Positions 57,394 to 64,000 of a DNA stretch of 64,000 nucleotides are shown here, piece after piece. The translations under genes and the position numbers were made by a program. Position 1 is the stretch's first letter; every line of letters starts with the position of its first letter. The DNA is taken from positions 62,001 to 126,000 of the forward strand of contig NZ_JADQDM010000012.1 of assembly GCF_015694525.1 (NCBI RefSeq), written 5' to 3'. This DNA is from Hymenobacter ruricola (GTDB lineage: Bacteria > Bacteroidota > Bacteroidia > Cytophagales > Hymenobacteraceae). The notes under the pieces were generated by a model that was given only the letters and a program-made list of their open reading frames with translations, did no database searches and was not told the DNA's origin.

Positions 57394-59640
57394 CTATGCT
57401 AGGTCGAAGCGGCCGAGGTTCATCACCTTGGTCCACACGGCCACGAACTTGTTTATGAACTTCTCCTGAGCATCGGCGCAGGCGTAGACTTCGGCCAGGG
57501 CGCGCAGCTCGGAGTTGGAGCCGAAAATCAGGTCGACGCGGGTGCCGGTCCACTTCACGGCGCCGGTTTTGCGGTCGCGGCCGTGGAAGGTGTTTTGGGC
57601 GTCGGTGGCGCTGCTCCAGGTCGTGTTCAGGTCGAGCAGGTTCACGAAGTAGTCGTTGGTGAGGGCGCCGGGGCGGGCGGTGAATACGCCGTGCTGCGAC
57701 TGGTCGAAGTTGATATTGATGGCCCGCAGGCCGCCAAACAGTACCGTTAGCTCCGGCGCGGTCAGGGTCAGGAGTTGGGCTTTATCAACCAGCAGTTCCT
57801 CGGCGGCGGCCTTGTGGTGGGGCTTCAGGTAGTTGCGGAAACCGTCGGCGGCCGGTTCCATTGCGGCGAAGGACACCACGTCGGTTTGCTCCTGCGAGGC
57901 ATCGGCGCGGCCGGGCGTGAAGGGGACCGTGATTGAGTGGCCCGCGTTCTGAGCGGCCTGCTCGATGCCCACCACGCCGGCCAGCACGATGAGGTCGGCC
58001 ATCGAAACCTGCTTGCCGCCGGCCTGGGCGGCGTTGAACTCCTGCTGAATGCCGCCGAGCTTATTCAGCACCGTCGACAGCTGCGCGGGGTTATTCACTT
58101 CCCAATGGCGCTGCGGGGCCAGGCGCAGGCGGCCGCCGTTGGTGCCGCCGCGCTTGTCGGAGCCGCGGTACGTCGAGGCCGCGGCCCAGGCGGTGGATAC
58201 CAATTGCTGCACCGTGAGGCCGGCGTCGGCAATCTTACCTTTCAGCGCGGCCACGTCCTGGTCATCAACCACGGCGTGCGTCACGGCCGGGATGGGGTCT
58301 TGCCAGAGCAGCTCTTCGGCGGGCACTTCGGGGCCGAGGTAGCGCTCTTTGGGGCCCATGTCGCGGTGCGTGAGCTTGAACCAGGCGCGGGCGAAGGCGT
58401 CGGCAAACTCGTCGGGGTGTTGGTGGAAGCGGCGCGAGATGGCTTCGTACACCGGGTCGGCGCGCAGGGCGATGTCGGTGGTGAGCATGAAGGGCGCGTG
58501 CTTCTTGGCGGGGTCGTGGGCGTCGGGGATGGTGCCGGCACCGCCACCGTTCACGGGGCGCCACTGCTTGGCGCCGCCGGGGCTGGTGGTCAGCTCCCAC
58601 TCGAAGCCGAAGAGGTTGTTGAAGTAGCCGTTGCTCCACTCGGCGGGGGTGCTGGTCCAGGCGCCTTCAAGGCCGCTGGTGATGGTGTGCTCGGAATGGC
58701 CTTTGCCAAAGCTGTTGCGCCAGCCGGTGCCCATTTCTTCCAGCGTGGCGCCGGCGGGCTCTTTGCCCACGTGCTGGCCGGGGTCGGCGGCGCCGTGGGT
58801 TTTGCCGAAGGTGTGGCCGCCGGCGATGAGGGCCACGGTTTCTTCGTCGTTCATGGCCATGCGGCCGAAGGTTTCGCGGATGTCGCGGGCCGAGCGGATG
58901 GGGTCGGGCTCGCCGTTGGGGCCTTCGGGGTTCACGTAGATGAGGCCCATCTGCACGGCGGCGAGGGGATTGTCAAGGTCGCGGTCGCCGGAGTAGCGCT
59001 TGTCGCCGAGCCACTCGGTTTCGGGGCCCCAGTAGATGTCCTGCTCGGGCTCCCACACGTCTTCGCGGCCGCCGGCGAAGCCGAAGGTTTTGAAGCTCAT
59101 CGACTCCAAGGCGCAGTTGCCGGCCAGCACCATGAGGTCGGCCCAGGAGATTTGCTGGCCGTACTTCTGCTTGATGGGCCAGAGGAGCAGGCGGGCCTTG
59201 TCGAGGTTGGCGTTGTCGGGCCAGCTGTTGAGGGGGGCGAAGCGCTGGGCGCCCGAGCCGGCGCCGCCGCGGCCGTCGCCGATGCGGTAGGTGCCGGCGC
59301 TGTGCCAGGCCATGCGAATGAAGAACGGGCCGTAGTGGCCGTAGTCGGCCGGCCACCAGTCCTGCGAGTCCGTCATGAGGGCAAACAGGTCCTGCTTCAC
59401 GGCGTTCAGGTCGAGTTTCTTAAACGCCTCGGCGTAGTTGAAGCCGGGCTCCAGGGGGTTGGACTTGGCGTCGTGCTGGCGCAGGATGCTTAGCTTGAGC
59501 ATGTTTGGCCACCACTCGCGGTTGGTGCGGCCCCCGCCGGCGCTCTGCTTCACGGCGCCGCGGCTGAAAGGGCACTGCGCCGCAGGCTCGTTCATTTCGT
59601 AGAGGATGGAATTTTCCGGGGGGAGGTTGTGGGGGTTCAT
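57394..59640 (-). CDS. katG: Catalase-peroxidase
   Basis: A 748-residue bifunctional heme enzyme (KatG), normal length for the family. The distal side has RMAWHSAGTYR near residue 110, with the Arg, Trp and His; the crosslinked Tyr is in GLIYVNPEG and the Met in FGRMAMND; the proximal heme His is in AGGHTFGKTHGA near 270. The Trp-Tyr-Met adduct needed for catalase activity can therefore form. The C-terminal half is the degenerate second peroxidase domain. It breaks down hydrogen peroxide in the cytoplasm. Monocistronic with its own terminator; ATG at 59640. Confidence 0.98.
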   Translation of the reverse strand: MNPHNLPPENSILYEMNEPAAQCPFSRGAVKQSAGGGRTNREWWPNMLKLSILRQHDAKSNPLEPGFNYAEAFKKLDLNAVKQDLFALMTDSQDWWPADYGHYGPFFIRMAWHSAGTYRIGDGRGGAGSGAQRFAPLNSWPDNANLDKARLLLWPIKQKYGQQISWADLMVLAGNCALESMSFKTFGFAGGREDVWEPEQDIYWGPETEWLGDKRYSGDRDLDNPLAAVQMGLIYVNPEGPNGEPDPIRSARDIRETFGRMAMNDEETVALIAGGHTFGKTHGAADPGQHVGKEPAGATLEEMGTGWRNSFGKGHSEHTITSGLEGAWTSTPAEWSNGYFNNLFGFEWELTTSPGGAKQWRPVNGGGAGTIPDAHDPAKKHAPFMLTTDIALRADPVYEAISRRFHQHPDEFADAFARAWFKLTHRDMGPKERYLGPEVPAEELLWQDPIPAVTHAVVDDQDVAALKGKIADAGLTVQQLVSTAWAAASTYRGSDKRGGTNGGRLRLAPQRHWEVNNPAQLSTVLNKLGGIQQEFNAAQAGGKQVSMADLIVLAGVVGIEQAAQNAGHSITVPFTPGRADASQEQTDVVSFAAMEPAADGFRNYLKPHHKAAAEELLVDKAQLLTLTAPELTVLFGGLRAININFDQSQHGVFTARPGALTNDYFVNLLDLNTTWSSATDAQNTFHGRDRKTGAVKWTGTRVDLIFGSNSELRALAEVYACADAQEKFINKFVAVWTKVMNLGRFDLA

Positions 59641-59885
59641 GTTGGATTGATTTTAACGCGTCTCACTACAAGGCCTGACGCGCCCGAAAGTTTGCGTTTT
59701 TATTTGAAAGGCAGTCGGGTATTTCGGCAAACGGTTGGGCTAAGGCGGTAAAGGCCTTTTGGCGCTCCGTCGGCGGTGCCTGGCAGCGTCGGGGCGCGGT
59801 TCGGGAGTTGCCCCACTGCCGGCGGCCCGGCCGTGGGTCCGGTGCTTTCTTTGGCGTACCCAAACCGCCTTCCCTTTGCCCAACC

Positions 59886-60554
59886 ATGCCCCGCTGCTTC
59901 CCAAAACCGTATTCGCTGCCCCAACTGTGGGCCTTTTGCACCGTGCTGCTCGTCAGCAGCTGTGCGGCCCGGCCGCTGCGGGAGCCAGGCGAATTCCGGG
60001 CGCCGGAGCTGGTCGAGTTGCAGCGCCTCGACCCGACCATCCGGCTGGACATTCGCTACGCGACGAGCCGAAATTTTGCCGGCCGGGCCGTTTATACCGA
60101 AGCCCGCGCCTTTTTGCAGCGGCCGGCCGCCGAGGCGCTGGTGCGGGTGAACCGGGAGCTGGCGCCGCTGGGCTACTGCCTGCTGGTGTTCGACGGCTAC
60201 CGGCCGTGGAGCGTCACCAAGCTGTTTTGGGACCTCACGCCGCCGGAAAAAAAGGAGTTCGTGGCCGACCCGAAGAAGGGCTCGCGCCACAACCGCGGCT
60301 GCGCCGTGGATTTGAGCTTGTGGGACATTGCCGCCAACAAAGAAGTGGCCATGCCGGGCGAATACGACGAGATGAGTCCCCGCTCCTACGCAGCCTACGC
60401 CGGCGGCACGCCCGGGCAGCGCGCCGCCCGCGACCTGCTGCGCCGCCACATGGAAGCCCACGGCTTCGCGGTGCTGCCAGCCGAGTGGTGGCATTTCGAT
60501 TACCAGGACTGGAAGGCGTATCCGATTCAGAACATTCCGTTTGAGAAGCTGTAG
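59886..60554 (+). CDS. D-Ala-D-Ala dipeptidase, VanX/DdpX type (M15D)
   Basis: A 222-residue exported zinc peptidase. A lipoprotein-like signal (WAFCTVLLVSSCAARP, lipobox LVSSC) precedes the catalytic domain. Zinc and catalytic motifs are SRHNRGCAVDLSL (SxHxxGxAxD) near residue 140 and EWWHFDY near 200; RLDIRYATSRNFAGRAVY and GYRPWSVTKLFW are typical of the family. It should cut D-Ala-D-Ala or related dipeptides outside the cytoplasm. Presence alone does not imply vancomycin resistance. ATG at 59886 starts the signal; the frame is open 26 codons further upstream. Confidence 0.9.
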   Translation: MPRCFPKPYSLPQLWAFCTVLLVSSCAARPLREPGEFRAPELVELQRLDPTIRLDIRYATSRNFAGRAVYTEARAFLQRPAAEALVRVNRELAPLGYCLLVFDGYRPWSVTKLFWDLTPPEKKEFVADPKKGSRHNRGCAVDLSLWDIAANKEVAMPGEYDEMSPRSYAAYAGGTPGQRAARDLLRRHMEAHGFAVLPAEWWHFDYQDWKAYPIQNIPFEKL

Positions 60555-60569
60555 GCAGGAGTAGAACCC

Positions 60570-60769
60570 GGTGGCGCACTGCCTTGAAGCCGTGGCGCAC
60601 TGGCTCGAAACCGTGGCGCAACGCCCAGCCCGGTGCTGGCGCGCGTCTCTGACGCGCTGCCCACTGGGTTCGAGTCTCTGACTCGGGCCTTGAACGAGGC
60701 CCGAGCGGCGCGGCCGGGGCGTCTGGAGACGCCGGGCCAGTCGGCACGCGTCTCCAGACGCGCGCCAGC
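60570..60769. repeat. Short direct and inverted repeats after the dipeptidase gene
   Basis: The unit (C)CGTGGCGCACTGGCTCGAA occurs two and a half times in tandem from 60570 to 60619. It is followed by small palindromes built on GCGTCT/AGACGC (60641-60655, 60719-60732, 60746-60762) and by a long-range pair, GCTGGCGCGCGTCT at 60635 with its complement at 60756-60769. Confidence 0.65.
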
Positions 60770-60800
60770 GGTGGTCAGCGGTGGTTCAATTAGCCTGGCA

Positions 60801-60898
60801 CTAGGGGTTGGTCGACCACATGCCGGCTTCCTTGATGAAAATGCGGCGGTTCAGTTACAACTGTGACACGATGAACCCGGCCACGCCCGCAGGCTGTT
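60801..60898 (-). pseudogene. Duplicated 3' end of the SDR dehydrogenase gene (decayed)
   Basis: This segment matches the last ~30 codons of the dehydrogenase gene at 61638-62354 in the same orientation: it encodes FIVSQL-stop-LNRRIFIKEAGMWSTNP-stop, where the real gene has FIVSQLKLNRRIFIKEAGMWSTNP. The Lys codon AAA has become TAA. Similarity fades near 60898. The toxin-antitoxin pair lies between this fragment and the intact gene. Confidence 0.9.
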
Positions 60899-60933
60899 GT
60901 GCGCTATATTCACCGTTCAATCAATTGCCCGTT

Positions 60934-61110
60934 ATGGTTATCGAAATGAAGCCGGATGCAACGCCCGAAGATGTGCGGGCGGCATTGGAGAAGCTAAACG
61001 CCGCCAAAGCCGCGGAGCGGCAGCGCAAGCGCGAGGCGTCGTTCGGGGCCTGGAAAACGGTGCCTGACGGACAGGATTTTCAGCGCGAGAGCCGGAATGA
61101 GTGGCGTTGA
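60934..61110 (+). CDS. Putative antitoxin of a VapBC-like pair
   Basis: A 58-residue acidic-basic protein (MVIEMKPDATPEDVRAALEKLNAAKAAERQRKREASFGAW...) encoded directly upstream of, and overlapping by 14 bases, a PIN-domain toxin gene. The charged helix DVRAALEKLNAAKAAERQRKRE would suit toxin wrapping; no DNA-binding motif (AbrB, RHH) is evident, so it may be a short variant. ATG at 60934 is chosen (60946 also possible); the open frame further upstream runs through the dehydrogenase-gene fragment. Confidence 0.72.
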   Translation: MVIEMKPDATPEDVRAALEKLNAAKAAERQRKREASFGAWKTVPDGQDFQRESRNEWR

Positions 61111-61468
61111 TTTTTGCGCCGACACCAATTTTGCCGTCTACCATTTGGGTGGGCATCGGTGCGTGCGCCCGTACCTCGCCGCGGCACTGGCCGTTTCGGT
61201 CGTAACGGAGTTGGAGCTACTAAGCAAGCCCGGGATGCCGACGGCGGAAGTGGCCGCCGCTGAATTGTATTTGGAAACGTGCGAAATTATCGACTTAACG
61301 GCCCCCGTCAAGGCCGCTGTTATTGGCTTGCGCCGACAGTACCGGCTGAAGCTGCCCGATGCCATTGTAGCGGCCACCGCACAATGGCTGGGAGTTCCGC
61401 TGCTCACGGCCGATAAAGGATTTGTCCGCATCGCCGACTTGGACGTAGTGCTGCTGGACCCGGCCTGA
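61097..61468 (+). CDS. PIN-domain toxin (VapC-like)
   Basis: A 123-residue PIN-domain ribonuclease. Acidic metal-binding residues: Asp9 in FCADTNF, Glu38 in SVVTELELLSKPG, Asp88 in RLKLPDAIVAATAQ and Asp106 in LLTADKGFVRI. Members cut tRNA or rRNA and stop translation. The gene overlaps the small upstream gene, the typical toxin-antitoxin arrangement. A strong hairpin follows 19 bases after the stop. Confidence 0.92.
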   Translation: MSGVDFCADTNFAVYHLGGHRCVRPYLAAALAVSVVTELELLSKPGMPTAEVAAAELYLETCEIIDLTAPVKAAVIGLRRQYRLKLPDAIVAATAQWLGVPLLTADKGFVRIADLDVVLLDPA

Positions 61469-61486
61469 TGCAGTTGCCGCTGTCAA

Positions 61487-61530
61487 TGCCACAGCGCCCC
61501 CGCAACGCAGGTTACGGGGGCGCTGTGGCA
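61487..61530. terminator. Strong hairpin after the toxin gene
   Basis: A perfect 16-base stem (TGCCACAGCGCCCCCG with its complement) and a 12-base loop. There is no T-run on either strand, so termination is uncertain; it may be another repeat element. Confidence 0.6.
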
Positions 61531-61551
61531 ACTGAGGGAGCGGCTGCACAA

Positions 61552-61632
61552 TAGCGCGAACTTTGTAGTTCGCGTAGCAGAACGGCAATCGTTGGAACGG
61601 CGCGGGGCACGCGAACTACAAAGTTCGCGCTA
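61552..61632. repeat. Pair of GCGAACTTTGTAGTTCGC elements in opposite orientation
   Basis: TAGC-GCGAACTTTGTAGTTCGC-GT at 61552-61575 and its complement at 61609-61632. These are the A/T variant of the 28-base element found five times at 35845-36078. The second copy ends 6 bases before the dehydrogenase stop codon. Confidence 0.88.
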
Positions 61633-61637
61633 CGTCG

Positions 61638-62354
61638 CTACGGGTTGGTCGACCACATGCCGGCTTCCTTGATGAAGATGCGGCGGTTCAGTTTCAATTG
61701 TGACACGATGAACTCGGCCAGGTCTTCGGGCTGCATCACCTTGTCGGGGTTGCCGTCGGTGAGGTTGTTGCCGATGGCCAGGGGCGTGGCCACGGTGCTG
61801 GGCGTGAGGGCCGACACGCGGATGTTGTGCTTGCGCACTTCCTGCATCAGGGCTTCGGTGAGGCCCATGACGGCGAATTTGGAGGCGCTGTAGGCGCTGC
61901 TGCCGGCCGCGGCCCGCAGGCCCGAGGTAGAGGAAATGTTGATGATGTCGCCGGTCTGGCGCGAAATCATGTCCGGCAGCACGGCGCGGGTCACGTAGTA
62001 GGTGCCGAACACGTTGACCTGGATGATGTGCTCCCACTGCTCGGGCTCCATCTCCAGAAACTTGGCGAAGCTGCCGATGCCGGCGTTGTTGATGAGGATG
62101 TCAATCGGGCCCAGCTCCTGGTGGATTTTGGCCACGGCCACGTTCACGGCGGTGCGGTCGGCCACATCGGCCACGGCAGTGGCGCAGGTGCCGCCGCTGG
62201 CCACGATTTCGGCGGCGAGTTCTTGCAGGTCGCTGTCGGTGCGGGCCAGCAGGCCCACCTGCACGCCTTCGGCGGCGAGGGCGAGGGCCACGGCGCGGCC
62301 AATGCCTTTGCCGGCGCCGGTGACGAGGGCGATTTTTCCTTGTAGGGATTCCAT
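61638..62354 (-). CDS. Short-chain dehydrogenase/reductase (3-ketoacyl-ACP reductase type)
   Basis: A 238-residue SDR. Cofactor motif TGAGKGIG at residues 13-20, NNAG in ILINNAGIGSFAK, the catalytic Ser in INISSTSG and YSASK with Tyr and Lys. The C-terminus RRIFIKEAGMWSTNP is usual for this subgroup. It likely reduces a keto group with NADPH; it resembles FabG but lies away from fatty-acid genes, so the substrate is open. ATG at 62354 (MESLQGKIALVTGAG). A decayed copy of its 3' end lies at 60801-60898. Confidence 0.93.
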   Translation of the reverse strand: MESLQGKIALVTGAGKGIGRAVALALAAEGVQVGLLARTDSDLQELAAEIVASGGTCATAVADVADRTAVNVAVAKIHQELGPIDILINNAGIGSFAKFLEMEPEQWEHIIQVNVFGTYYVTRAVLPDMISRQTGDIINISSTSGLRAAAGSSAYSASKFAVMGLTEALMQEVRKHNIRVSALTPSTVATPLAIGNNLTDGNPDKVMQPEDLAEFIVSQLKLNRRIFIKEAGMWSTNP

Positions 62355-62413
62355 GAGGGGTTCGAGGTTGTGAGGCCGTAAAACCGGTTTTGGGCGTGAA
62401 AGGTTGGGCCCTT

Positions 62414-62497
62414 CTGTCATCCTGAGCGCAGCGAAGGACCTTCTCACGTCCAGACGTTCAGACGTGAGAAGGTCCTTCGCTGCGCTCAGGATGACAG
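62414..62497. repeat. Long inverted repeat, CATCCTGAGCGCAGCGAAGG family
   Basis: 37-base perfect arms at 62414-62450 and 62461-62497 with a 10-base loop. The core is shared with 39126-39287 and with one arm of 20633-20733. It lies between the PBP2 gene and the dehydrogenase gene, both leftward. Confidence 0.92.
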
Positions 62498-62539
62498 CCG
62501 ATTTTCTTTCTGTCGCCTGCCTTCCTGCCTTGCCCAACG

Positions 62540-64000
62540 CTAGTGCAGGTGCTTGGTGAAGTCGCCGTACATAATCCAGTCTTCCCACTTCTTGCGGTAG
62601 GGCGCCACCTTGCCGCGCAGGTATTTCTCAATCATCAGGCCGGCGGCGGGGGCGGCGCTGGTGCCCCCGAAACCGGAATTTTCGATGAACACGGCGATGG
62701 CGATTTTGGGGTCATTCACCGGGGCGAAGGCGGCGAAAGTGGCGTGGTCGAAGCCGTGGGGGTTTTGCACGGTGCCGGTTTTGCCGGCCATCGTGATGCC
62801 GAATTCAGAGAGCGAAGCCAGGTTGCCGGTGCCGCCGTTGCCGTCCACCACCATTTCCATGCCGGGGATGATGTACTTGAACAGGGCCGTATCGACGGCC
62901 GTGTAGTGCTTTTGGCGGAACTGCGGCAGCGGGCCGCCGTTGCCCACGCTGCGCACGAAATGCGGCGTGTAGTACCAGCCGCGGTTGGCAATGGTGGCCA
63001 GCACGTTGGCCATCTGCACGCCGGTGATGCCGATTTCGCCCTGCCCGATGCTGAGCGAGTACACGTTGCGGTAGCTCCAGCGGTTTTGGCGGTTGCGCTT
63101 TTTGTCGAAGAACTTCTTGTCGTAAAACTCCGGCGACGGAATCAGGCCGCGCTTTTCCTGGAGCATGTCCACGCCCAGCTTCTCGCCCAGGCCGAAGGTT
63201 TTCACCATCTTCTGCCACTGGCCCAGGCCGATGCGGGTGTCGTCGTACTTATTGTTGGCCTGTCCGCGCAGCACGGCGGCCTGCATTACCTGGTAGAAGT
63301 AGGGGTTGCAGCTGTTTTTGATGGCGATGCTCACGTTGGCCGGGTACTCGTGGCGGTGGGTGCAGTGCACCAGCCGCTGGTTGCACTCGAAGCCCGTGCC
63401 GGGCTGCACCACGCCCAACTGCAGCGCCACCAGCTCGTTCACCAGCTTAAACACCGAGCCCGGCGGGTAGGTAGCCATCAGCGGGCGGTCGAACAGCGGG
63501 CGGTCGGGGTTGTTGAGCAAATCCATGTAACGGTTGCCCGAGCCCTTGCCCGTCAGCAGGTTAGGGTCGTAGTGCGGGGCCGAGACGAAGGCCAGGATTT
63601 CGCCCGTCTTCGGGTCGATGGCCACGATGGAGCCGCGGCGGCCGGCCAGCAGCTTCTCGCCGTAGGCCTGCAGTTCGGCGTCAATGCTCAGGTGCAGGTC
63701 CTGCCCGGCCACGGAAAGCGTGTCGAACTCGCCGCCCCGGAATTTGCCCTTCTCGATGCCGCGCACGTTCACCATCTTGTACTGCACGCCGCGGCGGCCC
63801 ATCAGAATGGGCTCGTAGTACGATTCCAGGCCCGAAATGCCGATGTTTTCGCCGGGCTGGTACTTGGCGTACTTTGGCTTTTCGAGCAGCGCCGGCGTGA
63901 TGGAGCCCACGTAGCCCAGGGCGTGGGCCAGGTTGGCCGTGCGGTAGGCCCGCGCCATGCGCGCCTGAATGCGGAAGCCCGGAAAATCCATCAGGTTGTC
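62540..64000 (-). CDS. mrdA: Penicillin-binding protein 2, C-terminal part (cut by window edge)
   Basis: 487 residues are visible; the N-terminal membrane helix and part of the dimerisation domain lie beyond the right edge. The transpeptidase motifs are complete: YPPGSVFKL (SxxK), IKNSCNPYF (SxN) and MAGKTGTVQNP (KTG). The region LEKPKYAKYQPGENIGISGLESYYEPILMGRRGVQ is typical of PBP2 of the rod complex. It crosslinks peptidoglycan during side-wall growth. The frame is open to the window end. Gene name assumes PBP2 rather than a close class B paralogue. Confidence 0.93.
   Translation of the reverse strand, partial: DNLMDFPGFRIQARMARAYRTANLAHALGYVGSITPALLEKPKYAKYQPGENIGISGLESYYEPILMGRRGVQYKMVNVRGIEKGKFRGGEFDTLSVAGQDLHLSIDAELQAYGEKLLAGRRGSIVAIDPKTGEILAFVSAPHYDPNLLTGKGSGNRYMDLLNNPDRPLFDRPLMATYPPGSVFKLVNELVALQLGVVQPGTGFECNQRLVHCTHRHEYPANVSIAIKNSCNPYFYQVMQAAVLRGQANNKYDDTRIGLGQWQKMVKTFGLGEKLGVDMLQEKRGLIPSPEFYDKKFFDKKRNRQNRWSYRNVYSLSIGQGEIGITGVQMANVLATIANRGWYYTPHFVRSVGNGGPLPQFRQKHYTAVDTALFKYIIPGMEMVVDGNGGTGNLASLSEFGITMAGKTGTVQNPHGFDHATFAAFAPVNDPKIAIAVFIENSGFGGTSAAPAAGLMIEKYLRGKVAPYRKKWEDWIMYGDFTKHLH

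Noticed and set aside
59886..60554. Vancomycin resistance cluster around the VanX-like gene
   Set aside because: No ligase (VanA/B), VanH or two-component genes are nearby; a single exported dipeptidase is common in Bacteroidota.

Overview
The window looks like chromosome of a high-GC member of the Bacteroidota, most likely Hymenobacter or a close relative. The signs are type IX secretion (T9SS) C-terminal sorting domains on four secreted proteins, outer-membrane receptors with a carboxypeptidase-like regulatory domain, promoters of the Bacteroidota TAnnTTTG type in the few AT-rich gaps, and many short dispersed palindromes. The genus is inferred from overall style, not from a marker gene. 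Layout: 1-16 kb is mostly housekeeping and envelope genes: a receptor cut by the left edge, an ABC-F ATPase, a DUF4142 protein, a pirin, a small methyltransferase, a prolyl oligopeptidase, lipoproteins, a sorbosone-dehydrogenase-like protein, a truncated acyltransferase, a DUF6056-type membrane protein, a DUF72 protein, a zinc alcohol dehydrogenase and a molybdopterin-fold protein. From 16 to 21 kb there is a palindrome array, an OmpA protein with calcium-type repeats, and nuoL-nuoK of respiratory complex I. From 21.4 to 31.5 kb come a 2623-residue T9SS surface protein, an ECF sigma factor with a small membrane partner, and a small secreted protein. From 31.6 to 39.4 kb come a complete outer-membrane receptor, a hypothetical gene, a dense palindrome cluster and an MmeI-like restriction-modification gene broken by a heptanucleotide tandem repeat. 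From 39.4 to 54 kb are T9SS proteins, a DEDDy exonuclease, a second alcohol dehydrogenase with an AraC regulator, a GIN-domain protein, paired DUF1990 genes, endonuclease V, an operon of MarR-GNAT, DUF2000 and a GluQ-like synthetase, and a serine hydrolase. From 54 to 64 kb are nuoM-nuoN, katG, a VanX-like dipeptidase, a toxin-antitoxin pair flanked by copies of the 3' end of a dehydrogenase gene, that dehydrogenase, and PBP2 cut by the right edge. The strongest candidate for new biology is the restriction-modification locus at 36.1-38.9 kb. A GTGTCGC tandem repeat sits directly before the NPPF catalytic motif and puts the two halves out of frame; gaining one copy or losing two would fuse them into a 958-residue enzyme, so it looks phase-variable and currently off. 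Also notable are several families of long palindromes in almost every non-coding gap, including inside both nuo operon fragments, a complex I gene set whose K-L and M-N pairs would become collinear after one 35-kb inversion, and the duplicated gene end around the toxin-antitoxin pair.
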